Assembly (NCBI GenBank): GCA_903884505.1
Contig: CAISET010000027.1
Span: 1-64,000 of the forward strand
Origin: an uncultured Microcaldota archaeon
Lineage (GTDB): Archaea > Micrarchaeota > Micrarchaeia > Burarchaeales > Fermentimicrarchaeaceae
Direction of reading: 5' to 3'
DNA: 64,000 nt
The notes beneath the pieces were generated by a model. The model did not search any database and had not been told where the DNA came from. It saw nothing but the letters and a program-made list of their open reading frames with translations. Below, piece by piece: positions 1 through 9,300 of this stretch. How positions within the stretch are numbered: the first letter of the stretch is position 1; every line of letters starts with the position of its first letter. Position numbers and translations under genes: made by a program.

Positions 1-339
1 GGAACGGACATCCGCATTCTTGTCCTCCAGGGCCTCAAGCAGCGGCTCAAGTGCCCTTGCGTCTCCTATCTCCCCGAGCACATATGCCGCCCAGGAACGG
101 ACACCTTTATTCTTGTCGCCAAGGGCGTCAATCAGCGGCTCGACAGCCGGCTTGCCTATCTCCCCGAGCGCAAATACCGCAGAATGACAAACCGCCTCAT
201 TCTTGTCTCCCAGCGCCCTAATCAGCGGCCAGACTGCGGGCTTGCCCATCTTTCCGAGCGCCTTTGCCGCCTCCTTGCGGTCCTCATCACTGCCCTTTCG
301 AAGCATTTCTATCAACATCTCGACATTATCCATAGCCAT
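1..339 (-). CDS. HEAT-repeat protein, cut by window edge
   Basis: An open frame of 113 codons runs from an ATG at 339 off the left edge, so the C-terminus is missing. It encodes PBS-lyase-type HEAT repeats of about 31 residues, with recurring units such as VEPLIDALGDKNKGVRSWAA and the helix LGEIGKPAV. The start overlaps the stop of the preceding gene by one base (TGATG), as expected for the last visible member of a polycistronic array. HEAT repeats form protein-binding solenoids; no catalytic motif is visible. Whether it carries the shared C-terminal tail of its paralogues cannot be seen. Confidence 0.8.
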   Translation of the reverse strand, partial: MAMDNVEMLIEMLRKGSDEDRKEAAKALGKMGKPAVWPLIRALGDKNEAVCHSAVFALGEIGKPAVEPLIDALGDKNKGVRSWAAYVLGEIGDARALEPLLEALEDKNADVRS

Positions 340-2210
340 CAGCTCGGAACCCTTACCCTTGGCCTTAAATCTGACGCCATTCCCCTGAACATCCTCTCAA
401 TCGTGATATCCTTCGGCCTTTCCGAGACCTCACGCACCCCGCTGGGCCTCTCCACCTTTGAGCTGATTCTGTCGATTACTTTTCTCATTGTCTCCCTTAC
501 CTCAGGATCCTTGGCTGCGAGCGCGTGGAGCGCCGGCAGGGCATCAACCGCCTTGCCCCCCATGTAGCTGACCGCCACTGCGGCCGAGAGGCGGACATCC
601 GCATCCTCATCTCTGAGCGCCTCGATTAGGAACGGGGTGGCTGAGGCCCCTTTCTCCGCCATCGTGATGAATGTGTGGAATACCTTTCTGCGCAGTTCAG
701 GGTTTCCGGAGTTCGCCGCCTCGATGAGCGCCGGGATGGCCGGCTCCCCGATTCGGGCAAGGGCTTGCTGGGCAGTCCCGCGCACGTCGCCGCTGATGTC
801 TGTGAGGGCCCCTACGAGCGGGGGGATTGCCGCCTCTGCCTTTTCGCCAAACTCGCCAAGAGCCATCACAGCATTGCAACGGGCATTGACATCGCCGCCC
901 TTGAGCACCTTTATCAGGATGGGAACCGCCGGCTCGCCAACCCTGGTCAGAATTGTTGTGCAGGTCGGGCGCATGTCGCTGTTGCTCATCGCACCAATCA
1001 CCGCGGGAACAGCATCCACACCCATCTTCACGATTGCCTCCTTGGCCTTCTCGTTCAGGTCGTGGTATCTCAACCCGAGGTAAAGCAGGTCCTTGACCGC
1101 AGGCGGGCCCATCTTGAGAAGGGCTTCGAAAGCGGCAGGCGAGTCATAGTTCTGGGCCTCAACCATCTTGACGAGCCCGGGGATGGCGATGGCGCCGCTC
1201 TTGCCGAGCATGCCGATTGCCTCGCAGAAGCTGCCCTTGCTGTACATTACCTTGTCGGCCAGCGCCGCATTGAGCGTTTCCGCCAGCCTTTGGAGCATCG
1301 CATCGTCATGGCTGCGGCCTTCATGCCAGCCAGTCCACACAAGCGCGACAGCCGAGATGTAGCGGAGCTCTGCCTCACTTCTCTCCGCGCCCCTGGTCAG
1401 CAGCATCTTCTCAAGGGCTGGCCAGGCATCCTTTGCCTTCGGGCCTATCACCCCGATTGCATGGGCCGCCTCGACACGGACGTCCGGCGCCGGGTCGTTG
1501 TCCAGCACTCTAATCAGCGCAGGAAGCGCAGGGAGCGCCTTCTCCCCCAAGCGCCCGATTGTCTCAATAGCGCGGTAGCGTATTCCATTATCAGTATCGG
1601 CAAGCGCCCTCACAAGCGAAGGGATGGCCTTTGCGCCATTCTTGCTTTCAATTATCTTCTCCATCGCCCTGCGCGCATCGCAGGACACCGCCTCATCGCC
1701 GTGGACGATGTGCCCGAGCAGTTCCCTCACAGTCTTGTACTCGAGCCCGAGGGGCCGTGCGAGCCTGTAGCGCATCAGGTGGGTGCTGAAATGCCATTTG
1801 CGGGACATGTTCCAGGCGTTCATGGCGGGGTTTGTCACCCAGGAACGGATGCTGTCTGCGCCCCTTTTCACCCTCTCCTTGACGGTCGGCACGTAAGGCT
1901 TGTCATCGCGCCTGCTCTCTATTATCCGCTTCAACCTGTCCTGCCTCTCGCTGAGCTCCTTTATGTCCTTCTTCCACTCGAAATGCAATGCTATCCTATT
2001 CAGCATTATGCGGAATGTCGACTTGCCCTCTATGTCGTGCTCCACACGATACTTGTACTGATTCACATTCTTCTCCAATTTCCTGATGCCCTTCTTCCAG
2101 GGCGTTGGCCTGAACTTGCTTTTCACCCGCTCAACGCGGTCAACCACAGCGGCTGCCGTAACGATTAGGTCTAGCAGGTCCTCCTCATTTTCAGGCTTTT
2201 TGTTCCTCAT
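339..2210 (-). CDS. large HEAT-repeat protein (623 aa)
   Basis: This is the largest member of the HEAT array. The first ~150 residues are basic and helix-rich without clear repeats. About 14 HEAT units follow (helix pairs like ALADTDNGIRYRAIETIGRL), to about residue 575. It ends with the tail shared across the cluster, RPSGVREVSERPKDITIERM. The ATG at 2210 overlaps the upstream stop (ATGA), indicating translational coupling. The likely role is a scaffold or adaptor for the MoxR/VWA pair at the head of the operon; this is inferred from context and nothing enzymatic is visible. Confidence 0.8.
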   Translation of the reverse strand: MRNKKPENEEDLLDLIVTAAAVVDRVERVKSKFRPTPWKKGIRKLEKNVNQYKYRVEHDIEGKSTFRIMLNRIALHFEWKKDIKELSERQDRLKRIIESRRDDKPYVPTVKERVKRGADSIRSWVTNPAMNAWNMSRKWHFSTHLMRYRLARPLGLEYKTVRELLGHIVHGDEAVSCDARRAMEKIIESKNGAKAIPSLVRALADTDNGIRYRAIETIGRLGEKALPALPALIRVLDNDPAPDVRVEAAHAIGVIGPKAKDAWPALEKMLLTRGAERSEAELRYISAVALVWTGWHEGRSHDDAMLQRLAETLNAALADKVMYSKGSFCEAIGMLGKSGAIAIPGLVKMVEAQNYDSPAAFEALLKMGPPAVKDLLYLGLRYHDLNEKAKEAIVKMGVDAVPAVIGAMSNSDMRPTCTTILTRVGEPAVPILIKVLKGGDVNARCNAVMALGEFGEKAEAAIPPLVGALTDISGDVRGTAQQALARIGEPAIPALIEAANSGNPELRRKVFHTFITMAEKGASATPFLIEALRDEDADVRLSAAVAVSYMGGKAVDALPALHALAAKDPEVRETMRKVIDRISSKVERPSGVREVSERPKDITIERMFRGMASDLRPRVRVPS

Positions 2211-3001
2211 GCCCTCACCATCTTCGGCTGCCTCACATCCGAGGCCATTCCCCTGAGCATCCTCTCAATCGTGACGTCTTTCGGCCTCTCTGAAACCTCG
2301 CGCACGCCGGAGGGCCTGTACGTTTTGTCAGCGATCTTCTCGATTACTTTCCTCACTTCCTCCTGGTCTCCGGGATGCTTGAGCGCATATTCATGGAGAT
2401 GGGGCAGGATTTGCGCTCCCATCCTTTCGAACGCACTTGACGCCCAGTAACGAATATCCTTGTCCTCATCTCCCAATGCCTTGATAAGCGGCGCGATAGC
2501 CGGCTTGCCCATCTTTGCGAGCGCTTCTACCGCACTGAAAAAAAGCCTCGAATCCCTGCGTTTCTTAGCTCTAATTAGCCCGTCTTTCATGGCTTTAATC
2601 AGCGGCTCGACCGCCCTCGTATCACCTATCTTTCCGAGCGCAGATGCCGCACCGGAAGCGACATAATCATTCTCGTCTCCCAGGGCCTTAATCAGCGGCC
2701 CGACCGCTCTTGCATCGCCTATCTCTCCGAGCGCCTCTGCCGCCTGTTGACGGACATACAGATCCTTGTCTCCCAGGGCATTAATCAGCGGCTCAACTGC
2801 CCTTTCATCACCTATCTTTTCGAGTGCAATTGCCGCCCACTGGCGAAGACCATTATTCCTGTGTCCCAGGAGCTTAATCAGCACCCCAAATGACCTTTCG
2901 TCGCCCAGCTCCCCGAGCGACTCCATTGCCTCTTTCCTTTGAGGGCCAAGGGTTTCGCTCACTCTCCATATCTTCCACCTGACGCGGATTGAGTCGAACA
3001 T
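2207..3001 (-). CDS. HEAT-repeat protein (264 aa)
   Basis: The protein has six to seven PBS-lyase-type HEAT repeats (for example AVEPLINALGDKDLYVRQQA) and ends with the shared tail RPSGVREVSERPKDVTIERM plus a short variable end. A TTG lies two codons upstream at 3007, but the ATG at 3001 sits two bases after the previous stop in the recurring junction TGATTATG, so ATG is preferred. It is a paralogue of its neighbours and probably arose by tandem duplication. Inferred role: protein-protein interaction scaffold. Confidence 0.78.
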   Translation of the reverse strand: MFDSIRVRWKIWRVSETLGPQRKEAMESLGELGDERSFGVLIKLLGHRNNGLRQWAAIALEKIGDERAVEPLINALGDKDLYVRQQAAEALGEIGDARAVGPLIKALGDENDYVASGAASALGKIGDTRAVEPLIKAMKDGLIRAKKRRDSRLFFSAVEALAKMGKPAIAPLIKALGDEDKDIRYWASSAFERMGAQILPHLHEYALKHPGDQEEVRKVIEKIADKTYRPSGVREVSERPKDVTIERMLRGMASDVRQPKMVRA

Positions 3002-3003
3002 AA

Positions 3004-3789
3004 TCAAAACCTCACAGCCGCCCTCTGCTGCCTCACATCTGACGCCATCCGCCTGAACATCCTCTCCATCCCGAGATCCTCAGGCTTCTTTGACACCTTG
3101 CGCACCCCGCTCGGCCTCTTCACATCAGACGCAATCTCCCTGACCGCGTCTTTCACATCCGCCCTCAGCTCAGGATTCTTGAATGCGGCTTCGTGGAGGG
3201 CCGGCAAAGCATCAACAGCCTTTCCCTTCATCTGGCCCAGCAGATAGACAATCTTGAAGCGTGTATTCGCGTCCGCATGCCCGAGCGCCTCAATCAGCGG
3301 CCGCACCGCCCTCTCATCGCCAATCTCCCCCAATACCAGCGCCGCCTTTGCGCGGACATTCGCGTTCTCATCCCCGAGGAGCCTAATCGCTGGTTCAATC
3401 GCAGGCGCGCCAGTGCCTTTCCCGATATTTACCAGCACATCTAGTGCCTTCATGCGGACATCCGGGTTTTTATTTCCGAGAGCCTCAGCCAGCTTTCCAG
3501 CCGCGGGCCTGCCAATCTCCTCCAGCGCCTGCCCTGCATGGTAGGAGATGGCGAAATTCTCATCGCCAAGCGCCTTGACAAGCGGCCCGACCGCCTTTGC
3601 CCCAATCTTCACCAAAGCCAAAATGGCATTTCCGCGGACAGCCGCGTCATGATCCCCGAGCGCCCTGATGAGCGACCCGATAGTAGAGGGGTCCTTCAGG
3701 TCCACGAGCCTCCTGGCAGCCTGCACCCGCTCGTCGCGACTGCCAGTATGCAGCTGCGCAATCCAGTACGCAATGCCTGGGTCGTTCAT
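3004..3789 (-). CDS. HEAT-repeat protein (261 aa)
   Basis: About seven HEAT repeats cover most of the protein (for example GSLIRALGDHDAAVRGNAIL). It carries a divergent copy of the cluster tail, RPSGVRKVSKKPEDLGMERM. The start was chosen at the ATG at 3789, in the junction TGATTATG that also occurs at other gene borders here. It lies inside a minus-strand operon with its paralogues on both sides. No catalytic residues are apparent. Confidence 0.78.
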   Translation of the reverse strand: MNDPGIAYWIAQLHTGSRDERVQAARRLVDLKDPSTIGSLIRALGDHDAAVRGNAILALVKIGAKAVGPLVKALGDENFAISYHAGQALEEIGRPAAGKLAEALGNKNPDVRMKALDVLVNIGKGTGAPAIEPAIRLLGDENANVRAKAALVLGEIGDERAVRPLIEALGHADANTRFKIVYLLGQMKGKAVDALPALHEAAFKNPELRADVKDAVREIASDVKRPSGVRKVSKKPEDLGMERMFRRMASDVRQQRAAVRF

Positions 3790-3791
3790 AA

Positions 3792-4955
3792 TCAAAACCT
3801 CGCAATCTTCGGCTGCCTCACATCTGACGCCATTCCCCTGAACATCCTCTCGATTCCCACTTCCTTCGGCCTCTCTGAGACCTCACGGACTCCGCTCGGC
3901 CTCTTCGCGTTCTTCGATATGTTCGCAATCGCATCCTGCAGCTCTTTCCTGAGCTCCGGGCGCTCGAACGCCTTCTTGTGGAGCGCAGGCAGGACTTCCG
4001 CGGGAACGTTTTTTATGTCGCCAAGCGCCCCTGCTGCTTCCTTGCGGGCTTCCTCATCAGGGTCGTCAAGGTTCCTTATGAGCAGGGAAACGGCGTTCCC
4101 AGCGCACGCCTTCCCCATCCTGCCCATGTACGCAAAGGCATTTGCCGCGCCTGCGCGGACCGGCGCATCCTCATGGCTCAGCGCATCGGTCAGCGAAGGG
4201 ACCGCCTTTTCCGCAAGCTTGGCAAGCGAATCGGCCGCATGAATCCAGGTGTTCCTGCTCGGGCCCTTGAGCGCCTCAATCAGGGCAGGTATGGCGGAAT
4301 CCGCCAGCCTGTCCGCGTTCCCCAGCGCATCGGCAGCCCAGGTGCGGATTGCCCCGTCGCGGTCGTGCTTCAGAAGCCTAATCATCATCGGCACCAGAGC
4401 CTGCTCGTCGTATTTCACGAGCGGCGCCAGAATCCCGGCCATCTCATAGCGCATGGGGTTGCTCTCGTCCTCCAGCGCCTTGATGAGCGGCTTGACCGCA
4501 GGCTTGCCAGTCTTCCCCAATGCTTTCGCTGCGCCTTTGCGGACATTTTCGTTCTCATCATTAAGTGCCTTGATGAGCGGCTCAACCGCGGGCTCGCCAA
4601 TCTTCCCCAATGCCTCCTCTGCACGTGAGCGGACAGTCTCGTCTTTATCCCCGAGCAGCTTCATCAGCGGCTCAACCGCCCTCGCATACCTGGTGTCCCC
4701 CAATGCCTCTGTTACATACATGCGGACGCCCGCGTCTTCATCCCCTACCATCTTAGCCAGCTGCTCAACCGCGCCCTTACCCCCGATTTCCCCCAATGCA
4801 TATGCCATCTTTGCGCGGACTAGCGTTTCTTCATCAAATTTAGGCACAATTATGAGGACCGGGTGCATCTCCCCAAGCTTTCTGGCCGCCTGCTCCCGCT
4901 CTTCAGGGCTGCCGTTCTGCAGCTTCCTTATCCACCACCACTTGTGAATGCCCAT
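3792..4955 (-). CDS. HEAT-repeat protein (387 aa)
   Basis: Roughly ten HEAT repeats are visible, including AVEPLIKALNDENENVRKGA, followed by the conserved tail RPSGVREVSERPKEVGIERM. A TTG at 4961 could also initiate, but the ATG at 4955 directly after the upstream stop fits the pattern of the array. Coupling to its neighbours suggests the set is made at a fixed ratio with the MoxR and VWA proteins. Function is unknown beyond a predicted alpha-solenoid scaffold. Confidence 0.78.
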   Translation of the reverse strand: MGIHKWWWIRKLQNGSPEEREQAARKLGEMHPVLIIVPKFDEETLVRAKMAYALGEIGGKGAVEQLAKMVGDEDAGVRMYVTEALGDTRYARAVEPLMKLLGDKDETVRSRAEEALGKIGEPAVEPLIKALNDENENVRKGAAKALGKTGKPAVKPLIKALEDESNPMRYEMAGILAPLVKYDEQALVPMMIRLLKHDRDGAIRTWAADALGNADRLADSAIPALIEALKGPSRNTWIHAADSLAKLAEKAVPSLTDALSHEDAPVRAGAANAFAYMGRMGKACAGNAVSLLIRNLDDPDEEARKEAAGALGDIKNVPAEVLPALHKKAFERPELRKELQDAIANISKNAKRPSGVREVSERPKEVGIERMFRGMASDVRQPKIARF

Positions 4956-4957
4956 GA

Positions 4958-5635
4958 TCAAAACCCCGTAACCCTCTCTTTCTGCGGTTTGGCATCCAGC
5001 GCCCTTGACCTAATCATCCCTGAAATGTCTTCAGGCCTCTCAGAGACCTGGCGCGTCCCGCTCGGCCTCTTGGCATCCGAGGCAATCTCGCTGATTATCC
5101 TCTTCAGGTCCTCACGGCATTCGGGGTGCTTGAATGCGAGCTCGTGGAGCTGCGGCAGGATTCGCGCCCCCATCTCCACGAGCGCACATACCACGTAACC
5201 GTAAGCCTGCGATTCCGTGTCTTTCAGGGCCTCAACCAGCGGCTCGACTGCAGGCTTGCCTATCTTTTTGAGCGCCCATGCGGCATTGGAACGGACATCC
5301 TTATCCTCGTCTTCCAGAAGCTTGATAAGAGGCTCGACTGCCCTTGCGTCGCCCATCTCTCCGAGCGCCTGGGTCGCAGAATGGCGAACATTCTCATCCT
5401 TGCCTCCGAGGGCCTTGATCAGCGGCTCGATAGCCGGCCCGCCTATCTCTGCGAGTGCGTCTGCCGCATGAAAACGGAGATGCGCATCCTTGTCCCCCAG
5501 GGCTTTGACCAGGGGCTTGACCGCCCTTTCGTCTCCCATGTGCCCGAGCTCATCTGCCGCTGCCGCGCGCTCATCAAAGTTGCCCTTCCGGCGGCCCGTC
5601 CGAAGCTTTTTTATGAGCCTTTCGACCTCGTCCAT
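4958..5635 (-). CDS. HEAT-repeat protein (225 aa)
   Basis: This is the first HEAT gene downstream of the VWA gene. It has five to six HEAT units (for example AVEPLIKLLEDEDKDVRSNA) and the most divergent version of the cluster tail, beginning RPSGTRQVSERPEDISGMIR. The ATG at 5635 lies two bases after the VWA stop codon, in the same TGATTATG junction seen between the HEAT paralogues. This places the HEAT array in one transcription unit with the VWA and MoxR genes. Confidence 0.78.
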   Translation of the reverse strand: MDEVERLIKKLRTGRRKGNFDERAAAADELGHMGDERAVKPLVKALGDKDAHLRFHAADALAEIGGPAIEPLIKALGGKDENVRHSATQALGEMGDARAVEPLIKLLEDEDKDVRSNAAWALKKIGKPAVEPLVEALKDTESQAYGYVVCALVEMGARILPQLHELAFKHPECREDLKRIISEIASDAKRPSGTRQVSERPEDISGMIRSRALDAKPQKERVTGF

Positions 5636-5637
5636 AA

Positions 5638-8262
5638 TCACAGCCTCGTGACCTGCCTGTAGAACTTCGGAAGTATCTCAGGGAGCTCGGAGACATCGGA
5701 GATGGCAACTACCCTGCCCTCCCCGTAAATCTTTGAGAGCTCGTAGGCCTCGTGCTCCCTCATCCTGACTGCTATGCAGAAGACAACCACGCCCTTCGCG
5801 ATGGCCTCCTCAACCGCGTGCCTCGTGTCCTCCATGGCGTAGGTGCCGCCGTAGTGCGTCCCGTCATCGGAAGGGAGCCCGTCCGCGAGGAGGATGAGGA
5901 TTTTCTTCTTCTCGCTCCTCTCAAGGAGCTTCTCGGTGGCGTGCCTTATCGCAGCCCCGTCGCGATTCGCGTGGTTGCTCTCAACCGTCCTGTCGCCCAT
6001 GGGCTCCTGCCAGTCCTTTATGACGTAGAAGTGCGTGTTGTCCTTCCCGTCGCTGTTGAACGCCCAGACCGCGAACGGGTCCCCCACGGTCTCGACTGCA
6101 GAAGAAAGCACGCGCATTGACTGCAGCTCGGTCTTAAGCACCTGGCCGGAGGTGCTCCCTGAGCAGTCAACGAGCATTGCGGTTGCGACGCTGCGCTTGT
6201 TGCGCTTCAGCTTCACGTAGAACAGGGGCTCGGGGTTCAGGCCTGCCTTCTTCTTCACAAGGTAATCGACGTAAAGCCGCGGGTCTATCTCCTCCCCCTC
6301 GTCCGCCCCGCGCACCTTTGTCTTCGCATCTGGCTTCAGCCTCTGGAACATGGCGATTACTTCGTGCATTACCGGGTGGGACGGCTGGGGCGTGCCCTTC
6401 GTCGCACCTTCCTCTATGACCGTCGTGTATCCGTAGGTCGGGGCGTTTTCAGGGTCGTAGATGAACGCCTGCTTCTTGCAGTCCCATTCAGGGTAGTAGT
6501 ATTTCATCTTCTCCTCAGGCGGCTTCTCCCCTTTCGAGCCCCCTGGGTCGCCATCATCGCCGGCAGGCTTCTTTTCCTTCCCTTCCCCGAACTTCGCCTT
6601 CACTTCTATGGCCGGCTCGCCGGGCCTCGCCTTCTTCAGCTTCTTCTTGAACAGGGCCGAGATATCCTCCTCTATGAGGGGGGTCGGGAAGGTCTTCACG
6701 TAGCGCTTGTAGTCCGGGTACTTCTGCTTGAACTTCAGGACAACGTCGATGGTCGCGTTGAAGGCGTTGGTGCCGTCAGCCCCGGTGTTCCCCCGTTCCG
6801 CAATCTTCACGAGCTCGAGCGCCTCCGGAATCTGGATGAGCGTGGCGTGCCTCTCGAGCAGTTTCTGCAACTCACGCTCCTGGCGCTCGAGCTTTGCAAG
6901 CGCACCTGTGTCGTAGGGCTGCCCGGCCTCCTTCTGGCCGCGGAGCGGGGAAAGCCTCTTCTGGGCGTCGGCGAGCCTTTCCTTCAGCCTCTCCGGGTCA
7001 AGCGGGACGATTGCGAGCTGGAGGAATGCCTCCAGGATGTCACCGGCGTCTCCAGGGACGCGAGGCACCTCCCTGAACTGGAGGTGCTTCTCCTTGTTTT
7101 CCGAGTATTCCACCCGCACTCCCGGGTTCTTCCCAATCGTGATGTCGTCAATCCTGCGGTCCTCTATGATGTTGTGGATTTTGTGCGCAAGCTCTTTGTC
7201 CTCGCCGAAAAGGCCGAAGAGGTCGTCCGCGGTCTCGAACCTCCTGGGCCTCCCTGTCCTGAATGCCTTTGCCTCGCCCTCCTCATCTGTGAGCGGCTCC
7301 CCCTTGAGCGTCTCAATCTCCACATAGGCGTCGGTCTGCTTCACCATCGCAGGGTTCCTCAGCCTGTACCCGAGCTTCTCAAGCTCGGCCTGGAAAACGC
7401 TGATTTCGAAGCTTCCCTCGATGATGTGCGCAGCCTCGTGGTAGGAGCCCAGGGTGTAGTCGCGCCTGTTCTCCTCCTTGGACGGGAACCTGTTGACTAT
7501 TGTCGGAACTTCGACGCTCCTCCCGTCCGTGGCGAACTTGCTGCCGGCCTTTATGCCGACCGAGCCGTCATGCGAGAGGATCATGACCAGGGCGTCGAGG
7601 AAGCCTGTGATTTCGGCTGCGGTCTGCACCTGGCTCTTCTTCGCCCTTGCGAACCACTCCTTTGCCTCGGGCGTCTTGCCCTCGAAGATGAGCTTTGCGC
7701 TTTCCGGGACGGTCCGGGCGAGAAGGAGGAGCTCGGTGAAGTCCACGGGGTTGTTCCCGAGCTTGAAATAGACCATGTCCATGAACATGAAGAAGGTCAT
7801 GCTGTCCCCCTGGCACAGGGTGGCGTAATCCCCGAGCTTCCAGGCTTCGTACCTCGCGAGCTTGAGCAGCTCAGGGCCGTAATAGCTGTCATGCACCAGG
7901 CAGCGGTTGGCCGTGTCGTTTATGAGGTGCACGGCGTTGTTCACCGCCTTGGTCATGTCAATTAGCTTGTCACGGGTATACCCGGCGTCAATCCAGGCGT
8001 CCGCCTTCTCAATCGCCCTGTTCCTAAGAATCCAGTTTATGGAGTCGAGGTCGAGCGCATCCTTGAGGAAGGCGCGCGCCTTCTCCTCCCCGTACTTCGT
8101 GGTGAGCTCCCCGAGCTTTTTCTCAACAAGGGGCGCGCAGGCCCAGCCCGAGTAGCCGTCAATCTTCTCGCTGGCCGCATCAATCTTCTTCGCCTTCTCA
8201 AGCAGCTCCTGGCCCCAGGTAGGCTTGGTGACAACAGGGCTCGGGGTCAGGTGCTTGGCCAT
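5638..8262 (-). CDS. NorD/CobT-like VWA-domain protein with HExxH motif
   Basis: The 874-residue soluble protein has a C-terminal von Willebrand A domain with a MIDAS signature (D699, S701, S703 in LVDCSGSTSGQ). The mid region has features of the NorD/CobT family: HEAAH at 275-279, an EDRRID motif near 367, and YYPEWD near 590. Residues 550-585 are charged and low complexity. Family members work with MoxR AAA+ ATPases to insert metals or remodel target complexes. The MoxR gene lies immediately upstream and HEAT proteins downstream, so a MoxR-VWA-HEAT complex is inferred. Whether the HExxH is a working metal site is unknown. Confidence 0.82.
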   Translation of the reverse strand: MAKHLTPSPVVTKPTWGQELLEKAKKIDAASEKIDGYSGWACAPLVEKKLGELTTKYGEEKARAFLKDALDLDSINWILRNRAIEKADAWIDAGYTRDKLIDMTKAVNNAVHLINDTANRCLVHDSYYGPELLKLARYEAWKLGDYATLCQGDSMTFFMFMDMVYFKLGNNPVDFTELLLLARTVPESAKLIFEGKTPEAKEWFARAKKSQVQTAAEITGFLDALVMILSHDGSVGIKAGSKFATDGRSVEVPTIVNRFPSKEENRRDYTLGSYHEAAHIIEGSFEISVFQAELEKLGYRLRNPAMVKQTDAYVEIETLKGEPLTDEEGEAKAFRTGRPRRFETADDLFGLFGEDKELAHKIHNIIEDRRIDDITIGKNPGVRVEYSENKEKHLQFREVPRVPGDAGDILEAFLQLAIVPLDPERLKERLADAQKRLSPLRGQKEAGQPYDTGALAKLERQERELQKLLERHATLIQIPEALELVKIAERGNTGADGTNAFNATIDVVLKFKQKYPDYKRYVKTFPTPLIEEDISALFKKKLKKARPGEPAIEVKAKFGEGKEKKPAGDDGDPGGSKGEKPPEEKMKYYYPEWDCKKQAFIYDPENAPTYGYTTVIEEGATKGTPQPSHPVMHEVIAMFQRLKPDAKTKVRGADEGEEIDPRLYVDYLVKKKAGLNPEPLFYVKLKRNKRSVATAMLVDCSGSTSGQVLKTELQSMRVLSSAVETVGDPFAVWAFNSDGKDNTHFYVIKDWQEPMGDRTVESNHANRDGAAIRHATEKLLERSEKKKILILLADGLPSDDGTHYGGTYAMEDTRHAVEEAIAKGVVVFCIAVRMREHEAYELSKIYGEGRVVAISDVSELPEILPKFYRQVTRL

Positions 8263-8280
8263 GGGCTCACCGCCGGAAGC

Positions 8281-9264
8281 CTAAGGCATCGGAATCTTGT
8301 TGTAGACCACTTCTGCGGCTGCCCTTGCCTTCTGGATGGCATCCTTTGCGAAGTCGCTCATGACCTGGTAGACCATCCCCGTCATGACAGCGACCTTGGC
8401 GTCTATGCCTGCGACTATCTGCTGCATGACGTTGAGTATGAGGCCGTCGCCGGGCACCTCCTTGAAGGGCAGGTTGACGTTGCGGGCGGCCCCGGTGTCC
8501 GCGTCCTTCTCCTTCACCATGCCGCCCATGTTGTAGGCCTTCCTCAGCTCGTCTGTCCCGTCCCAGAGGCCTTCGGCTATCTTCCTCTTCTGAAGCTCCA
8601 CCTTCGGCTCCTTCGCCTTCTCCAGCCTCTCGAGAATCATCTCCACGCAGCGCTCCTTTGGCAAGTGGTCGAACTCCATCTCAACGCCCATGCGCCTTGT
8701 GAGCGCGGGCGAGGTCTCGACAGTGGTATAAAGGCTGCCCGTGTTCATGGCGAACATCAGCATTACGTCCTTCGGAATCTCGAATGTCATCCCGGAAACC
8801 TCATCCTTCAGCACGCGGTAGTCCAGCGCGGAATACAGGGATGCAGTCACCCTCTTGTCGGCAAGGTTCACGTCGTCGATAAGCACGACCGCCTTTCCTG
8901 CGGCAGCGGCCTCGCAGACTGGTCCCCAGTCAACCCTGAACTCGTCGCCCGCAGGCACTAGCTTTCCGAAGAAGGAGGCAGTGGTGGTATCCTCGTTGCA
9001 GACCACCCTATAGAAGCCTGCGCCCTTCTCCTTCGCGAACCACATGGCAAAGGTGGTCTTCCCGCAGCCCGGAGGGCCGCGCATGAGCATTGCCTTCTGG
9101 TTCCCCCAGCAGAACTCCGCGAGCTTCAGCTCGCTCTCCCCGTTGATGCTGTGCGGATGGTACTTCCCCGGGTTAGGGGCTATCCGGTTTGCAAGAATTG
9201 TCTCCTTCTCGGGAACTACTACGCCACTTGGCGCGCGCTTGTATCCATCAATGGTTTTCGCCAC
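8281..9264 (-). CDS. MoxR-type AAA+ ATPase
   Basis: This AAA+ ATPase has Walker A GPPGCGKT at residues 63-70 and Walker B VVLIDD near 127-131, followed by an arginine-rich sensor region. Its pairing with a VWA gene 18 bases downstream is typical of the MoxR/NorQ class, which couples ATP hydrolysis to remodelling of a partner. The GTG at 9264 was chosen because GGTGGT precedes it at Shine-Dalgarno distance and a TATA box lies at 9293-9300. An in-frame ATG at 9312 would lie upstream of that promoter. If 9312 is used, 16 residues are added. Confidence 0.85.
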   Translation of the reverse strand: MAKTIDGYKRAPSGVVVPEKETILANRIAPNPGKYHPHSINGESELKLAEFCWGNQKAMLMRGPPGCGKTTFAMWFAKEKGAGFYRVVCNEDTTTASFFGKLVPAGDEFRVDWGPVCEAAAAGKAVVLIDDVNLADKRVTASLYSALDYRVLKDEVSGMTFEIPKDVMLMFAMNTGSLYTTVETSPALTRRMGVEMEFDHLPKERCVEMILERLEKAKEPKVELQKRKIAEGLWDGTDELRKAYNMGGMVKEKDADTGAARNVNLPFKEVPGDGLILNVMQQIVAGIDAKVAVMTGMVYQVMSDFAKDAIQKARAAAEVVYNKIPMP

Positions 9265-9292
9265 TAGACCACCGGCAATATCGCTCGATTCC

Positions 9293-9300
9293 CCTATATA
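9293..9300 (-). promoter_or_regulatory. TATA box of the MoxR-VWA-HEAT operon
   Basis: On the minus strand this reads CTTATATAG-like sequence (TATATAGG core), about 30 nt upstream of the GTG at 9264. It matches the archaeal TATA consensus and supports initiation inside the longer open frame, so the leader is short and carries a GGTGGT ribosome-binding site. Confidence 0.5.

Noticed and set aside
675-2168. Long plus-strand open frame of nearly 500 codons
   Set aside because: It is antisense to the HEAT-repeat gene; composition is an artefact of high GC and the repeat codons, with no recognisable domain or ribosome site.
6364-7965. 533-codon plus-strand open frame
   Set aside because: It is antisense to the NorD-like VWA gene, which has clear motifs; the plus-strand product has no domain.
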